A stretch of 48,610 bases of DNA from a virus. A program made the translations under genes and the position numbers. The stretch is from positions 1-48,610 of the IMG/VR virus record IMGVR_UViG_3300025109_002786; one strand, written 5' to 3'. Positions 8,150 through 15,397 of the stretch are shown piece after piece (position 1 is the first letter of the stretch; the number at the start of each line of letters is the position of its first letter). Under the pieces are notes generated by a model. That model was given only the letters and a program-made list of their open reading frames with translations. It had not been told where the DNA came from and did no database searches.

Positions 8150-9709
8150 ATGAAGAAAAAAATATTATTATTTTGGCCCAATACTTCAAATCGTGGAAGG
8201 ATTCACATGGTTATTCCTATTTTAAGTGCAGTGTCTAAAAAATTAGGATGGGAAGTAAAATATTTTGATACTTCTTTTTACGAAAAAGAAGATGACTCGG
8301 TTCTAGAAAAAGAAAAGACAGGCGCATTTAAACCAACCAAAGAAAACTCTTTACCCGACACAAAATCACAGAGCTTAGTTGTTCCAGATTTTCAAAAAAT
8401 TATTGATGATTTTAAGCCAGATGTAATAGCGATATCAGGGATGACAAGTGATTTTCAATATATGATGACCTTCTTTCCAGAGTTGAAAATTCCACAAGAT
8501 ACTGTTGTCGCTTTTGGTGGAACACACTCATTACATATGTCTGAAGAAATACTCAATACTGGCATGATTGACATATCATGTTTCGGCCAAGGAGAAGGTA
8601 TACTCCCCGAGATTCTAAAAAGAGTAGAAAATGGTGATGGACTGGAAGGTATCCCGGGAACGGCCCATCTTGACAAGCGCTTCGGCACGATGATCAAAAA
8701 TCCTGTCGCGCCGGCCATGGATGCGGATGAGCTTTGGAACCTTGAGCCTGATTATTCATTTTATGATCAAAGATATTACACTTATCCGTTTGATGGAGGT
8801 GTGGTTAATATGTTTTGGCTCGAGGTAGGCCGGGGATGTCCCTACTCGTGCACGTATTGCGAAGCGCCGCAGATTAGAAATCTTTTTAAGGGTCAGGGAA
8901 AATATGTCATTTCCAGACCAATGGACAATATTTTTGATACGATAAAAAAGCTTCAAGAAAAATATGAGATTGATGTGTTTAATATAACACACGAATGTTT
9001 TCTTTCACAACGAAAAGCGTGGATTAAAGAATTCTGCGAACGCTGGGGCCGCGAGGTTAAAAAGAGCTTTCTAATACAGACGCGGATGGAAACGTGCGAT
9101 ATAGAAAAACTCGATCTCTTGCGACTCTCTAACGCGCCGGTAATTCAAATAGGACAAGGAATAGAGTCCGGAAATGAAAGGGTTTTAGCTGAAATATGTA
9201 ATAGAAGAATGAAACTAGAGCCAGTCATAGAATCATACAAAATTATGAACCAACGCGGGTTTAGAACTAATGCTTACTATATGATAGGGTTTCCAACTGA
9301 GACACGAGAAGAAATATTCGAATCTATAGAACTCTGCAGGCAAGTTAATTCCGATATAGACTCAGTAAGCATATTTCAACCATTCCCGGGGCTCCCCTTA
9401 ACAAGAACTTGTATGGAAAATGGCTGGATAAATGGATCCGAGACGTTTCCCACATTTACTGAAAAATCTATTATCAACCAGCCTTCGATTTCTGCAGAAG
9501 AGGTTACAAATTTAAGAAGAGTCTTTCTGCTTTATGCAAAACTACCAAAGAAATATTGGCCTGATATAGAAAAATGTGAAAATAATTATTTTGAAAACCA
9601 AGAGCTCTTTAAACAACTAGTTGATCTGCGCTGGCGCCTGCACGGCGAAGACACATCTGCAGAAGACCCGCTTAGCGGGGTTAGATTGGAACCTCTATCC
9701 TCATGTTAA
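8150..9709 (+). CDS. B12-binding-domain radical SAM enzyme
   Basis: A 519-residue protein. Residues 1-190 look like a cobalamin-binding Rossmann domain (DVIAISGMTSDFQYMM, VAFGGTHSLHMSEEIL, ISCFGQGEG). A radical SAM barrel follows, with Cys230-x3-Cys234-x2-Cys237 (GRGCPYSCTYC), which binds [4Fe-4S] and SAM. GQGIESGNE and YYMIGFPTETREE are typical later strands. Class B radical SAM enzymes often methylate unreactive carbons, and sugar-cluster members can modify the sugar ring or chain. The gene abuts its upstream neighbour. A ferredoxin gene 15 bases downstream is a possible electron donor. The reaction is not determined. Confidence 0.85.
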   Translation: MKKKILLFWPNTSNRGRIHMVIPILSAVSKKLGWEVKYFDTSFYEKEDDSVLEKEKTGAFKPTKENSLPDTKSQSLVVPDFQKIIDDFKPDVIAISGMTSDFQYMMTFFPELKIPQDTVVAFGGTHSLHMSEEILNTGMIDISCFGQGEGILPEILKRVENGDGLEGIPGTAHLDKRFGTMIKNPVAPAMDADELWNLEPDYSFYDQRYYTYPFDGGVVNMFWLEVGRGCPYSCTYCEAPQIRNLFKGQGKYVISRPMDNIFDTIKKLQEKYEIDVFNITHECFLSQRKAWIKEFCERWGREVKKSFLIQTRMETCDIEKLDLLRLSNAPVIQIGQGIESGNERVLAEICNRRMKLEPVIESYKIMNQRGFRTNAYYMIGFPTETREEIFESIELCRQVNSDIDSVSIFQPFPGLPLTRTCMENGWINGSETFPTFTEKSIINQPSISAEEVTNLRRVFLLYAKLPKKYWPDIEKCENNYFENQELFKQLVDLRWRLHGEDTSAEDPLSGVRLEPLSSC

Positions 9710-9724
9710 CAATAAGAGAACAAT

Positions 9725-10015
9725 ATGTCAGCGCCTGGTGATAAATGGTATGATAACCTCGAAGAAAAAACCGTAATAAATGGAAAGACTTATTCATTTT
9801 ACTGTGATCACGCATGTATTCACTGTTTCATGTGTCAGGAAAGTGCGCCGGATAGCTTCAAAACTTCTGAAGATGAAGACCACAATATTGTATATAATCA
9901 GCCAAAGACGGCTGAAGAGTTAGAAAAATGTTTACAGGCAATGGAAGAATGCCCAGTTGAGGCTATAGGTTGCGATGGACATATGTCTACAGATAAGAAA
10001 TACAAGCGAGAATAG
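9725..10015 (+). CDS. Small ferredoxin-like [4Fe-4S] protein
   Basis: A 96-residue acidic protein. Cys31, Cys34 and Cys37 (ACIHCFMCQ) together with Cys76 (EECPVEAI) form the C-x2-C-x2-C…CP pattern of a single-cluster [4Fe-4S] ferredoxin. Extra cysteines at 27, 69 and 83 leave open a second or modified cluster. It lies straight after one radical SAM gene and within a block that also has a second radical SAM gene, and it is close to the Fe-S 3-dehydrase. Its likely job is to pass electrons to these enzymes. The Shine-Dalgarno sequence is weak (purine-rich AAGAGAA). Confidence 0.85.
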   Translation: MSAPGDKWYDNLEEKTVINGKTYSFYCDHACIHCFMCQESAPDSFKTSEDEDHNIVYNQPKTAEELEKCLQAMEECPVEAIGCDGHMSTDKKYKRE

Positions 10016-10052
10016 GGAAGCTGCTTTAACGCAGGCACGCAAGGAAAAAATA

Positions 10053-10412
10053 ATGAAAATAAGGCCGAAAACGATATTTTGCGATATTGACGGAACACTC
10101 ATAAAACACCATGGAGCCGTTTCGAAACAAATAGCCCATAAGCCCGAAATTTTGGATGGAATTTTAGAAAAACTTGATAGTTGGGATCGATCGTGTTATA
10201 ATATTATTCTGACCACAGGTAGGAAAGAGAGTCTTCGAGATATGACCGAGAAACAGCTAAATAGCTTGGGAATAATATATGATCAGCTGATAATGGGCTT
10301 GGGCGGCGGAACTCGAATATTAATAAATGATTTAAAACCAGATAGTGATGAGCCAACTGCGATCGCGATTAATCTGAAAAGAAACAAAGGAATAAAAAAT
10401 GTCGACATTTGA
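10053..10412 (+). CDS. HAD-superfamily phosphatase-like protein
   Basis: A 119-residue protein with the HAD nucleophile motif DIDGT (Asp11, Asp13), ILTTGRKE as motif II, and ILINDLKP as the late acidic motif. There is no cap domain, so it resembles the small phosphatases of capsule and heptose clusters. The frame opens upstream at 9975, but AAGGA before the ATG at 10053, and the start of the family fold there, support 10053. It overlaps the cupin gene by 14 bases. With the GmhA-like isomerase downstream, it could remove a phosphate from a sugar bisphosphate, as GmhB does; this is inference. Confidence 0.75.
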   Translation: MKIRPKTIFCDIDGTLIKHHGAVSKQIAHKPEILDGILEKLDSWDRSCYNIILTTGRKESLRDMTEKQLNSLGIIYDQLIMGLGGGTRILINDLKPDSDEPTAIAINLKRNKGIKNVDI

Positions 10413-10869
10413 TGATGTAACCGATCCCTTCATAAGAAAAGCCCTAGATGACTATAAAGATAAAATAGATGATAAAAAAGAACATGCTTTAGACTTAAGT
10501 AAGTATAGAGTTGAAAAGCCTTGGGGATATGAGTTGTGGCTAGAATTAAATGAATTTTACGCTTTTAAATTAATTCACATGAAAAAGGGAAACAAATCGA
10601 GTCTCCAGTGGCACGATAGAAAAATAGAAGCAAACTATGTCATCGAGGGCGAGGCTGAAGTGCTTTTGGAGGATGATGAGAAAAATCTTCAGTCACACAT
10701 ATTTAAGGCAGGTTCCGGGTGGGTGGTTCCCGTACAAAGAAAACACAGAGTTATAGCATTAACAGACTACACTGCTTTAGAGGTTTCAACGCCACATCTG
10801 GACGATGTAGTAAGATTTCAGGATGATGCGAAACGACCTAGCGGCAAAATAGACTCTGAACATGAATGA
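10399..10869 (+). CDS. Cupin, mannose-6-phosphate isomerase type II-like
   Basis: A 156-residue single-cupin protein. It has EKPWGYELW near residue 38, the W-G-x-E opening seen in the isomerase domain of ManC/AlgA-type enzymes. LQWHDRKIEANYVIEGEAEV contains the cupin metal-binding His/Glu motif, and KHRV supplies the later histidine. DVVRFQDDAKRP ends it much as ManC ends with its RxQDDYGR tail. It may isomerise a sugar phosphate or bind a sugar substrate. It is translationally coupled to genes on both sides, between the HAD phosphatase and the nucleotidyltransferase-kinase. Confidence 0.75.
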   Translation: MSTFDDVTDPFIRKALDDYKDKIDDKKEHALDLSKYRVEKPWGYELWLELNEFYAFKLIHMKKGNKSSLQWHDRKIEANYVIEGEAEVLLEDDEKNLQSHIFKAGSGWVVPVQRKHRVIALTDYTALEVSTPHLDDVVRFQDDAKRPSGKIDSEHE

Positions 10870-12445
10870 TACTTATAAATTTTGTATTCTCGCAGCTGGC
10901 GAAGGTACTCGAAACAACTCTTTTAGAGGGCTTCATAAAGCACTCTTACCCGTAAATAATAGGCCCGTTATTTCAATTATAATTGATAAGGTGCCAAAAA
11001 CGGTACCAATTGTTGTGGCCCTAGGGCACAAAGGAGAACAAGTAAAAACGTATTTACAGAACGTATATCCGAATCGTATATTTGAGTTTATTGATGTTGA
11101 AAACTACTCTGGCCCAGGTTCTGGCCCAGGTCTTAGTTTACTAAAGTGCGAAAGCGCCATGCAATGCCCGTTCATTTTTACATCGGCTGATACAATCATT
11201 GATGATGACTTTCAGTTTTTAACAGTGGATAAAAATTGGGTAGGGGTCAGCCAAGTGTCCAATACAGAGTCACATGAATATTGCCTTGTTAAAATAAATG
11301 GTGAATTGGTGGAAGAATATTTTTATGGGAATAATCAAAATGCTTATGCTTTTACCGGGATTGCGGGTGTTTTAGATTATGAAGATTTTTGGAAGGGGTT
11401 GCGCCAAAAGAATGTCATAAAGCGGGAACACCAAGTGTTGGATGGATTGAGGTTTCTCACAAATACTCACAAGTTTAATATGAGTTGGTTTGATACCGGG
11501 AATGTCAGGGCCTATACACGGACTAAATCTTATTACCCCAACAATCTTGCTGTAGAAAAAGATAATGAAGCAATATTCGTGGATAATGGCTACGTTATCA
11601 AATATTTTGAAGATCCATCGCGGGCACAAAGAAGAGTCGAAAGATCCGCCGCGCTATCGGGTATCACCCCTCCGGTTACAAAAATAAATGAGAATATGTA
11701 TTCTTATCCTTATGTGGAGGGCAGATGCTTATCAAACGTATATGATGAAACAATTCTTTATAATTTTTTAAACAACTATCATCAAAAATTTCGCCACGAC
11801 ACTTATACAAAAAACAACATATTTTTGGATAACTGTAAAAAAATGTATCAAGACAAAACTCGCGAAAGGGTTAAAGTTTTCCACGGAACAGAGTTAGATA
11901 ATATTAAAGTAATTAATGGGGTGGTAGTTAGGCCCATTGATGAACTTCTGGATGAATTAGATTGGGCATCGATCTATGAAAAGGCCATCCCCTCTAAATT
12001 TCATGGAGACTTGCAGCCCGAAAATTTATTGGTACTTCCTGGTGGAGGTTATCTTTATATAGACTGGCGTGAAAGCTTTGGAGAAGACCTTACTGTAGGA
12101 GACGCGTATTATGATTTGGGGAAGCTCTACCACGCGTTGGTAATTAGTAATAATTTAATTTTAAGCGGCGCGTACGAGGTTAGCAAGACAGTCGATCAAG
12201 CTGAAATTAAGTATACCTTGAAAAATAATCTCTATCAATTTTTGGAGATCTTAAAAGACTTCTGTGCAAGATGGGAGTATGAATATGAACACGTACAATT
12301 ACTTGGGGTCTTAAATTACTTAAATATTGCAAGCCTATATGGTAAATTTGAAGATGGGAAGTATCAGGAATTCTTATTTCTGTTGGGGAAGAAGCTATTG
12401 GTTCAGTATTTGGAGGGATGTAATGGAAACAAGCGCGTGGGTTGA
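10862..12445 (+). CDS. Sugar nucleotidyltransferase-kinase fusion
   Basis: A 527-residue two-domain protein. Residues 1-220 form a nucleotidyltransferase: ILAAGEGTR is the phosphate-binding signature, followed by HKALLPV and TSADTIID (metal site). Residues 250-527 resemble aminoglycoside phosphotransferase/choline kinases: HGDLQPEN at 381-388 is the catalytic HxDxxxxN loop, and Asp401 in YIDWRESFG is the metal-binding Asp. Such a pair could phosphorylate a sugar at C1 and then activate it with a nucleotide. A GPGSGPG loop is encoded by a perfect 12-bp tandem repeat. It overlaps the SIS-isomerase gene by 23 bases. Sugar and nucleotide are unknown. Confidence 0.8.
   Translation: MNDTYKFCILAAGEGTRNNSFRGLHKALLPVNNRPVISIIIDKVPKTVPIVVALGHKGEQVKTYLQNVYPNRIFEFIDVENYSGPGSGPGLSLLKCESAMQCPFIFTSADTIIDDDFQFLTVDKNWVGVSQVSNTESHEYCLVKINGELVEEYFYGNNQNAYAFTGIAGVLDYEDFWKGLRQKNVIKREHQVLDGLRFLTNTHKFNMSWFDTGNVRAYTRTKSYYPNNLAVEKDNEAIFVDNGYVIKYFEDPSRAQRRVERSAALSGITPPVTKINENMYSYPYVEGRCLSNVYDETILYNFLNNYHQKFRHDTYTKNNIFLDNCKKMYQDKTRERVKVFHGTELDNIKVINGVVVRPIDELLDELDWASIYEKAIPSKFHGDLQPENLLVLPGGGYLYIDWRESFGEDLTVGDAYYDLGKLYHALVISNNLILSGAYEVSKTVDQAEIKYTLKNNLYQFLEILKDFCARWEYEYEHVQLLGVLNYLNIASLYGKFEDGKYQEFLFLLGKKLLVQYLEGCNGNKRVG
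11108..11131 (+). repeat. Perfect 12-bp tandem repeat inside the nucleotidyltransferase domain
   Basis: The unit TCTGGCCCAGGT occurs twice without mismatch and encodes the GPGSGPG loop. Slippage here would change the loop by four residues. Related nucleotidyltransferases appear to share a glycine-proline loop, so the repeat may be functional rather than accidental. Confidence 0.8.
12412..12417 (+). promoter_or_regulatory. Ribosome binding site of the SIS isomerase gene
   Basis: GGAGGG lies inside the end of the upstream gene. It is followed by ATG-TA-ATG: the first ATG (12418) is immediately closed by TAA, and the second (12423) opens the isomerase. This supports 12423 as the true start instead of the upstream extension to 12327. 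Confidence 0.6.
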
Positions 12446-13049
12446 CCTCTATAAACAGGAATCAACCTCAGTAGTGAATAATCTGTCAAATGAAGAGCTA
12501 GCCTCCTTTGTTGATATAATTCTAGAAGCTCACGATAGAGAATCCATCGTTTTTGCTTGCGGAAACGGAGGAAATGTGGCGTATGTGGGAAATCTTGTTG
12601 TTGATTTAAACATGCATCCGTTTGTATCAGAGGATAAAGGTGCCCGAGTAGCAAAGAGAAATAAGTTCCATTGTGTCAATCTGTGCGATTGTGCCGCCAC
12701 AATAACAGGAATATCTAATGATTTGGGATATGAGCATATTTTTAGTGAGCAATTATTGTATCAAGCAAAAAAGGACGATGTATTCTTTGGAATTACTGGA
12801 TCGGGCAACTCTAAAAATGTAATTAAAGCTCTAGAATATGCTGAGCAAATCGGCATGAAATCGGTCGTTGTTACCAGAAATGAAGAATGTCGGGCAAAAG
12901 AGCTTGCAGATTTGTTGATTGTAGTGAGAGGAGAGTCAACCTTTCCAGGCCAGACCGGTAAAAACAACAATAATTTTCATTTTGAAGATTGCATATCTAA
13001 AATAACTCACATTGCGGTAGGAATGCTTAAAAAGAAAGTCTCGCAATGA
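12423..13049 (+). CDS. SIS-domain phosphosugar isomerase, GmhA-like
   Basis: A 208-residue sugar isomerase fold. ACGNGGNVAYVGNLVVDL (about residues 45-62) matches the GmhA CGNGGS…A loop, and GITGSGNSKNVIKALE matches its second phosphate-binding loop. GmhA converts sedoheptulose 7-phosphate to heptose 7-phosphate. The transketolase pair directly downstream can make sedoheptulose 7-phosphate, so a heptose-like route is attractive. The usual GmhA serine after GNGG is replaced by Asn here, so the substrate may differ. Start by RBS as noted at 12412; ATGA coupling to the next gene. Confidence 0.8.
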   Translation: METSAWVDLYKQESTSVVNNLSNEELASFVDIILEAHDRESIVFACGNGGNVAYVGNLVVDLNMHPFVSEDKGARVAKRNKFHCVNLCDCAATITGISNDLGYEHIFSEQLLYQAKKDDVFFGITGSGNSKNVIKALEYAEQIGMKSVVVTRNEECRAKELADLLIVVRGESTFPGQTGKNNNNFHFEDCISKITHIAVGMLKKKVSQ

Positions 13050-13831
13050 AAATAAAAGCGAATAGATTGAGGGAACATGTGTTGAAAATGGTTTATGACA
13101 AACAATCTGGCCATATTGGTGGAAGCTTTTCTTTGGCCGAAGTGGTGGCACATCTGTATTCAACGTACGATATCGCATCAGATAAGATTGGTTCTTGCCG
13201 CCTCATCTTGTCGAAGGGTCATGCGGTACCCATTATTTATGCGGCCTTATATGAGCTCGGTATTCTGACTGAAAATGATATTAACACTTTTCGAGAAGTT
13301 GATTCTCTTTTACAAGGCCACCCGGATAAGCTGAGGCTCCCCTATCTGCACGCTACTACTGGATCGCTTGGTCAAGGGCTGAGTATCGCCATAGGACACT
13401 CCTTGGCCATGAAACTAAAAAACTTAAATAAGCAATGTTTTTGTATAATTGGTGATGGCGAGATTCAGGAGGGTCAAATTTGGGAAGGATTAATGCTCGC
13501 GCCAAAATTTAACTTAGATAATTTGATTTGCTTGATTGATTGTAACAAATCACAAAATGATGGTCTTGTTGAAGATATTTTGCCAATCGGTCCACTCGGG
13601 GAAAAAATTAAAACTTTTAATTGGGATGTCGTGGAGATTGATGGCAATGATGAGACTTCCGTGGCCGCGGCCATTTCAGAAGCTTGCAGTAATCATAATG
13701 GTAAACCAAAGTGTATTATTTTAAATACACAAAAGGGGAGTGGTGTTTCCTTTATGAATGATCCAGTTTGGCATGCGAAGGCACCAAACAAAGAAGAGTA
13801 TGAAAGAGCGATAAAGGAATTAAGATGTTAG
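13046..13831 (+). CDS. Transketolase, N-terminal (ThDP-binding) subunit
   Basis: A 261-residue protein matching the first third of transketolase. It has HIGGSFSLAEV, SKGHAVP, GSLGQGLSIAIG, and GDGEIQEGQIWE followed by IDCNK, the GDG…N motif that holds thiamine diphosphate and Mg. Lengths of this and the next gene fit the split (two-subunit) transketolases. It moves a two-carbon ketol unit between sugars. The gene starts in an ATGA overlap with the SIS isomerase and overlaps the second subunit by 7 bases, giving balanced expression. Its use in a glycan cluster rather than central metabolism is implied by context. Confidence 0.9.
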   Translation: MKIKANRLREHVLKMVYDKQSGHIGGSFSLAEVVAHLYSTYDIASDKIGSCRLILSKGHAVPIIYAALYELGILTENDINTFREVDSLLQGHPDKLRLPYLHATTGSLGQGLSIAIGHSLAMKLKNLNKQCFCIIGDGEIQEGQIWEGLMLAPKFNLDNLICLIDCNKSQNDGLVEDILPIGPLGEKIKTFNWDVVEIDGNDETSVAAAISEACSNHNGKPKCIILNTQKGSGVSFMNDPVWHAKAPNKEEYERAIKELRC

Positions 13832-14769
13832 CCACCAGAGATGCTTTCGGCGCGCAGCTGGTTGAGTCAGCGAGGGAAAATAACAATATTGTAGCTGTGA
13901 GTGCCGATCTGGCCAGTGCGACCAGGTTATCAAAATTCCAACAAGAGATTCCCGATAGGTTTTTTGAAGTCGGAATAGCAGAATGCAACATGATCGGGTT
14001 AAGTTCGGGCCTTTCTGAATATGGTTATAAAGTTTTTATGGCCTCCTTTGCATCTTTTTTAACCGGCAAGTATGATGTTATAAGGGTTTCTATATGTTAT
14101 GCCGAAGCTCCTGTGGTTCTGGTGGGAACACACACTGGAATGGCAATTGGAAAGGACGGGGTAACACAGATGGGCCTTGAAGACATCAGCTTAATGAGGG
14201 CACTACCAAACATGTCAATCATAAATCCAGCCACTTATTCAGAAGCCAAATCAGTTGTAAAATTTTTATGTGAGAATGATATTAAAGGCCCACAGTATTT
14301 AAGACTTGGGCGCCAGCCGGTTAAAGATATATTAGAGGTGCACTATACCAAGAATCAATTTGAATTTGGTAAGGCGCTTACCGTGAAGGAGGGAGAAGGC
14401 TTGACCATTTTTTCTACTGGGTGTACGTTGCCAGATGTTCTGGAGGCCGCACTCCAAATAGAAAACACTTCACACCAAACAGTTAGAGTAGTAAACATTC
14501 ACACCATAAAGCCCATTGATAAAGAAACAATTATTAAATGTGCGAAAGAAACCAAACATCTTTTTTCTGTTGAAGATCATACAATAGTTGGTGGTTTTGG
14601 TTCTTCCATATCGGAGGTTTTGACGGACGCATACCCCAAAAAATTAGTAAGGATAGGGCTTAACGATAGATTCCCAGAATCGGGCCCTCCGAAAGACCTA
14701 TATGAGAAATATGGCTTAAGCGCTGCGCAAATTTCGAAGAGAATTTTAAATGAAATCCTGGATAAATAA
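13825..14769 (+). CDS. Transketolase, C-terminal (pyrimidine-binding) subunit
   Basis: A 314-residue partner of the preceding gene. It begins ATRDAFGAQLVESARE and has EVGIAECNMIGLSSGLS, the conserved region with the catalytic Glu (IAECN) that activates thiamine diphosphate. VGTHTGMAIGKDGVTQMGLED and VEDHTIVGGFGS are further family segments. The C-terminal nucleotide-fold domain is present, so this is a complete subunit. Start at ATG 13825 overlaps the upstream stop. Together with 13046 it would form an active transketolase or a ketol-transfer enzyme with a changed acceptor. Confidence 0.9.
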   Translation: MLATRDAFGAQLVESARENNNIVAVSADLASATRLSKFQQEIPDRFFEVGIAECNMIGLSSGLSEYGYKVFMASFASFLTGKYDVIRVSICYAEAPVVLVGTHTGMAIGKDGVTQMGLEDISLMRALPNMSIINPATYSEAKSVVKFLCENDIKGPQYLRLGRQPVKDILEVHYTKNQFEFGKALTVKEGEGLTIFSTGCTLPDVLEAALQIENTSHQTVRVVNIHTIKPIDKETIIKCAKETKHLFSVEDHTIVGGFGSSISEVLTDAYPKKLVRIGLNDRFPESGPPKDLYEKYGLSAAQISKRILNEILDK

Positions 14770-15397
14770 AGATACCGAAATATATTGTTCTTTTGCGCAG
14801 ACAGCCGGGAATACTGGATGCCAAATGATGAATACTGCCTTTTATTATTATGGGCTGAATAAAATATACAAATCATTTTCTGTAGAAAATATCGAGTTGG
14901 CGGTAGAGGCTGTTAAAACATTAGATATTAAAGGATTCGCAGTCACAATGCCCTATAAAGTCGAGGTATTAAACTATGTTGACGAAATGGAAGACTCGGT
15001 TAAAGAAATAGGCGCCGCGAATACAGTGGTAAATTCTGATGGAAAGCTCCGGGCCTATAACACAGATGCTTTTTCGGCATCAACCTTTTTACGAAACCAC
15101 GACAACGAAAAGGTTTTGTATATTATCGGAAACGGCGGTTACGCAAAGGCAGTTAAATGGGCCGCGGCAAACCGCGGCTTTAATATTGAACAGATAACAA
15201 GAAACACGTGGAACTATATAGAAGGAGTACAATCTTCTATAGTTTATAATTGTACGCCGGTTAATATTCGTGATCTTGTTAATACCTCAAATGTTTTTAT
15301 TGACTGCTTGACTGAAAGCAATACCGGTAAAAAGTTAGCAGCGCTGCAGGCATCAAAACAATTTAAGTTGTACACAAATTTGGAGTGGCCACTATGA
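14750..15397 (+). CDS. Shikimate/quinate dehydrogenase-like protein (AroE family), short
   Basis: A 215-residue protein with several AroE landmarks. AVTMPYK ends at Lys70 (the catalytic lysine of VT-x-P-x-K), GAANTVV follows, NTDAF gives Asp106 (the partner aspartate), and IIGNGGYAKA near residues 125-134 is the NADP-binding glycine loop. Usual AroE is about 270 residues, and the C-terminal helix pair seems to be missing. The N-terminal substrate serine motif (SxS) is weak. It overlaps the transketolase gene by 20 bases. A phage-borne AroE relative in a sugar block suggests reduction of a keto-cyclitol or keto-sugar acid; this is inference. Confidence 0.75.
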   Translation: MKSWINKDTEIYCSFAQTAGNTGCQMMNTAFYYYGLNKIYKSFSVENIELAVEAVKTLDIKGFAVTMPYKVEVLNYVDEMEDSVKEIGAANTVVNSDGKLRAYNTDAFSASTFLRNHDNEKVLYIIGNGGYAKAVKWAAANRGFNIEQITRNTWNYIEGVQSSIVYNCTPVNIRDLVNTSNVFIDCLTESNTGKKLAALQASKQFKLYTNLEWPL

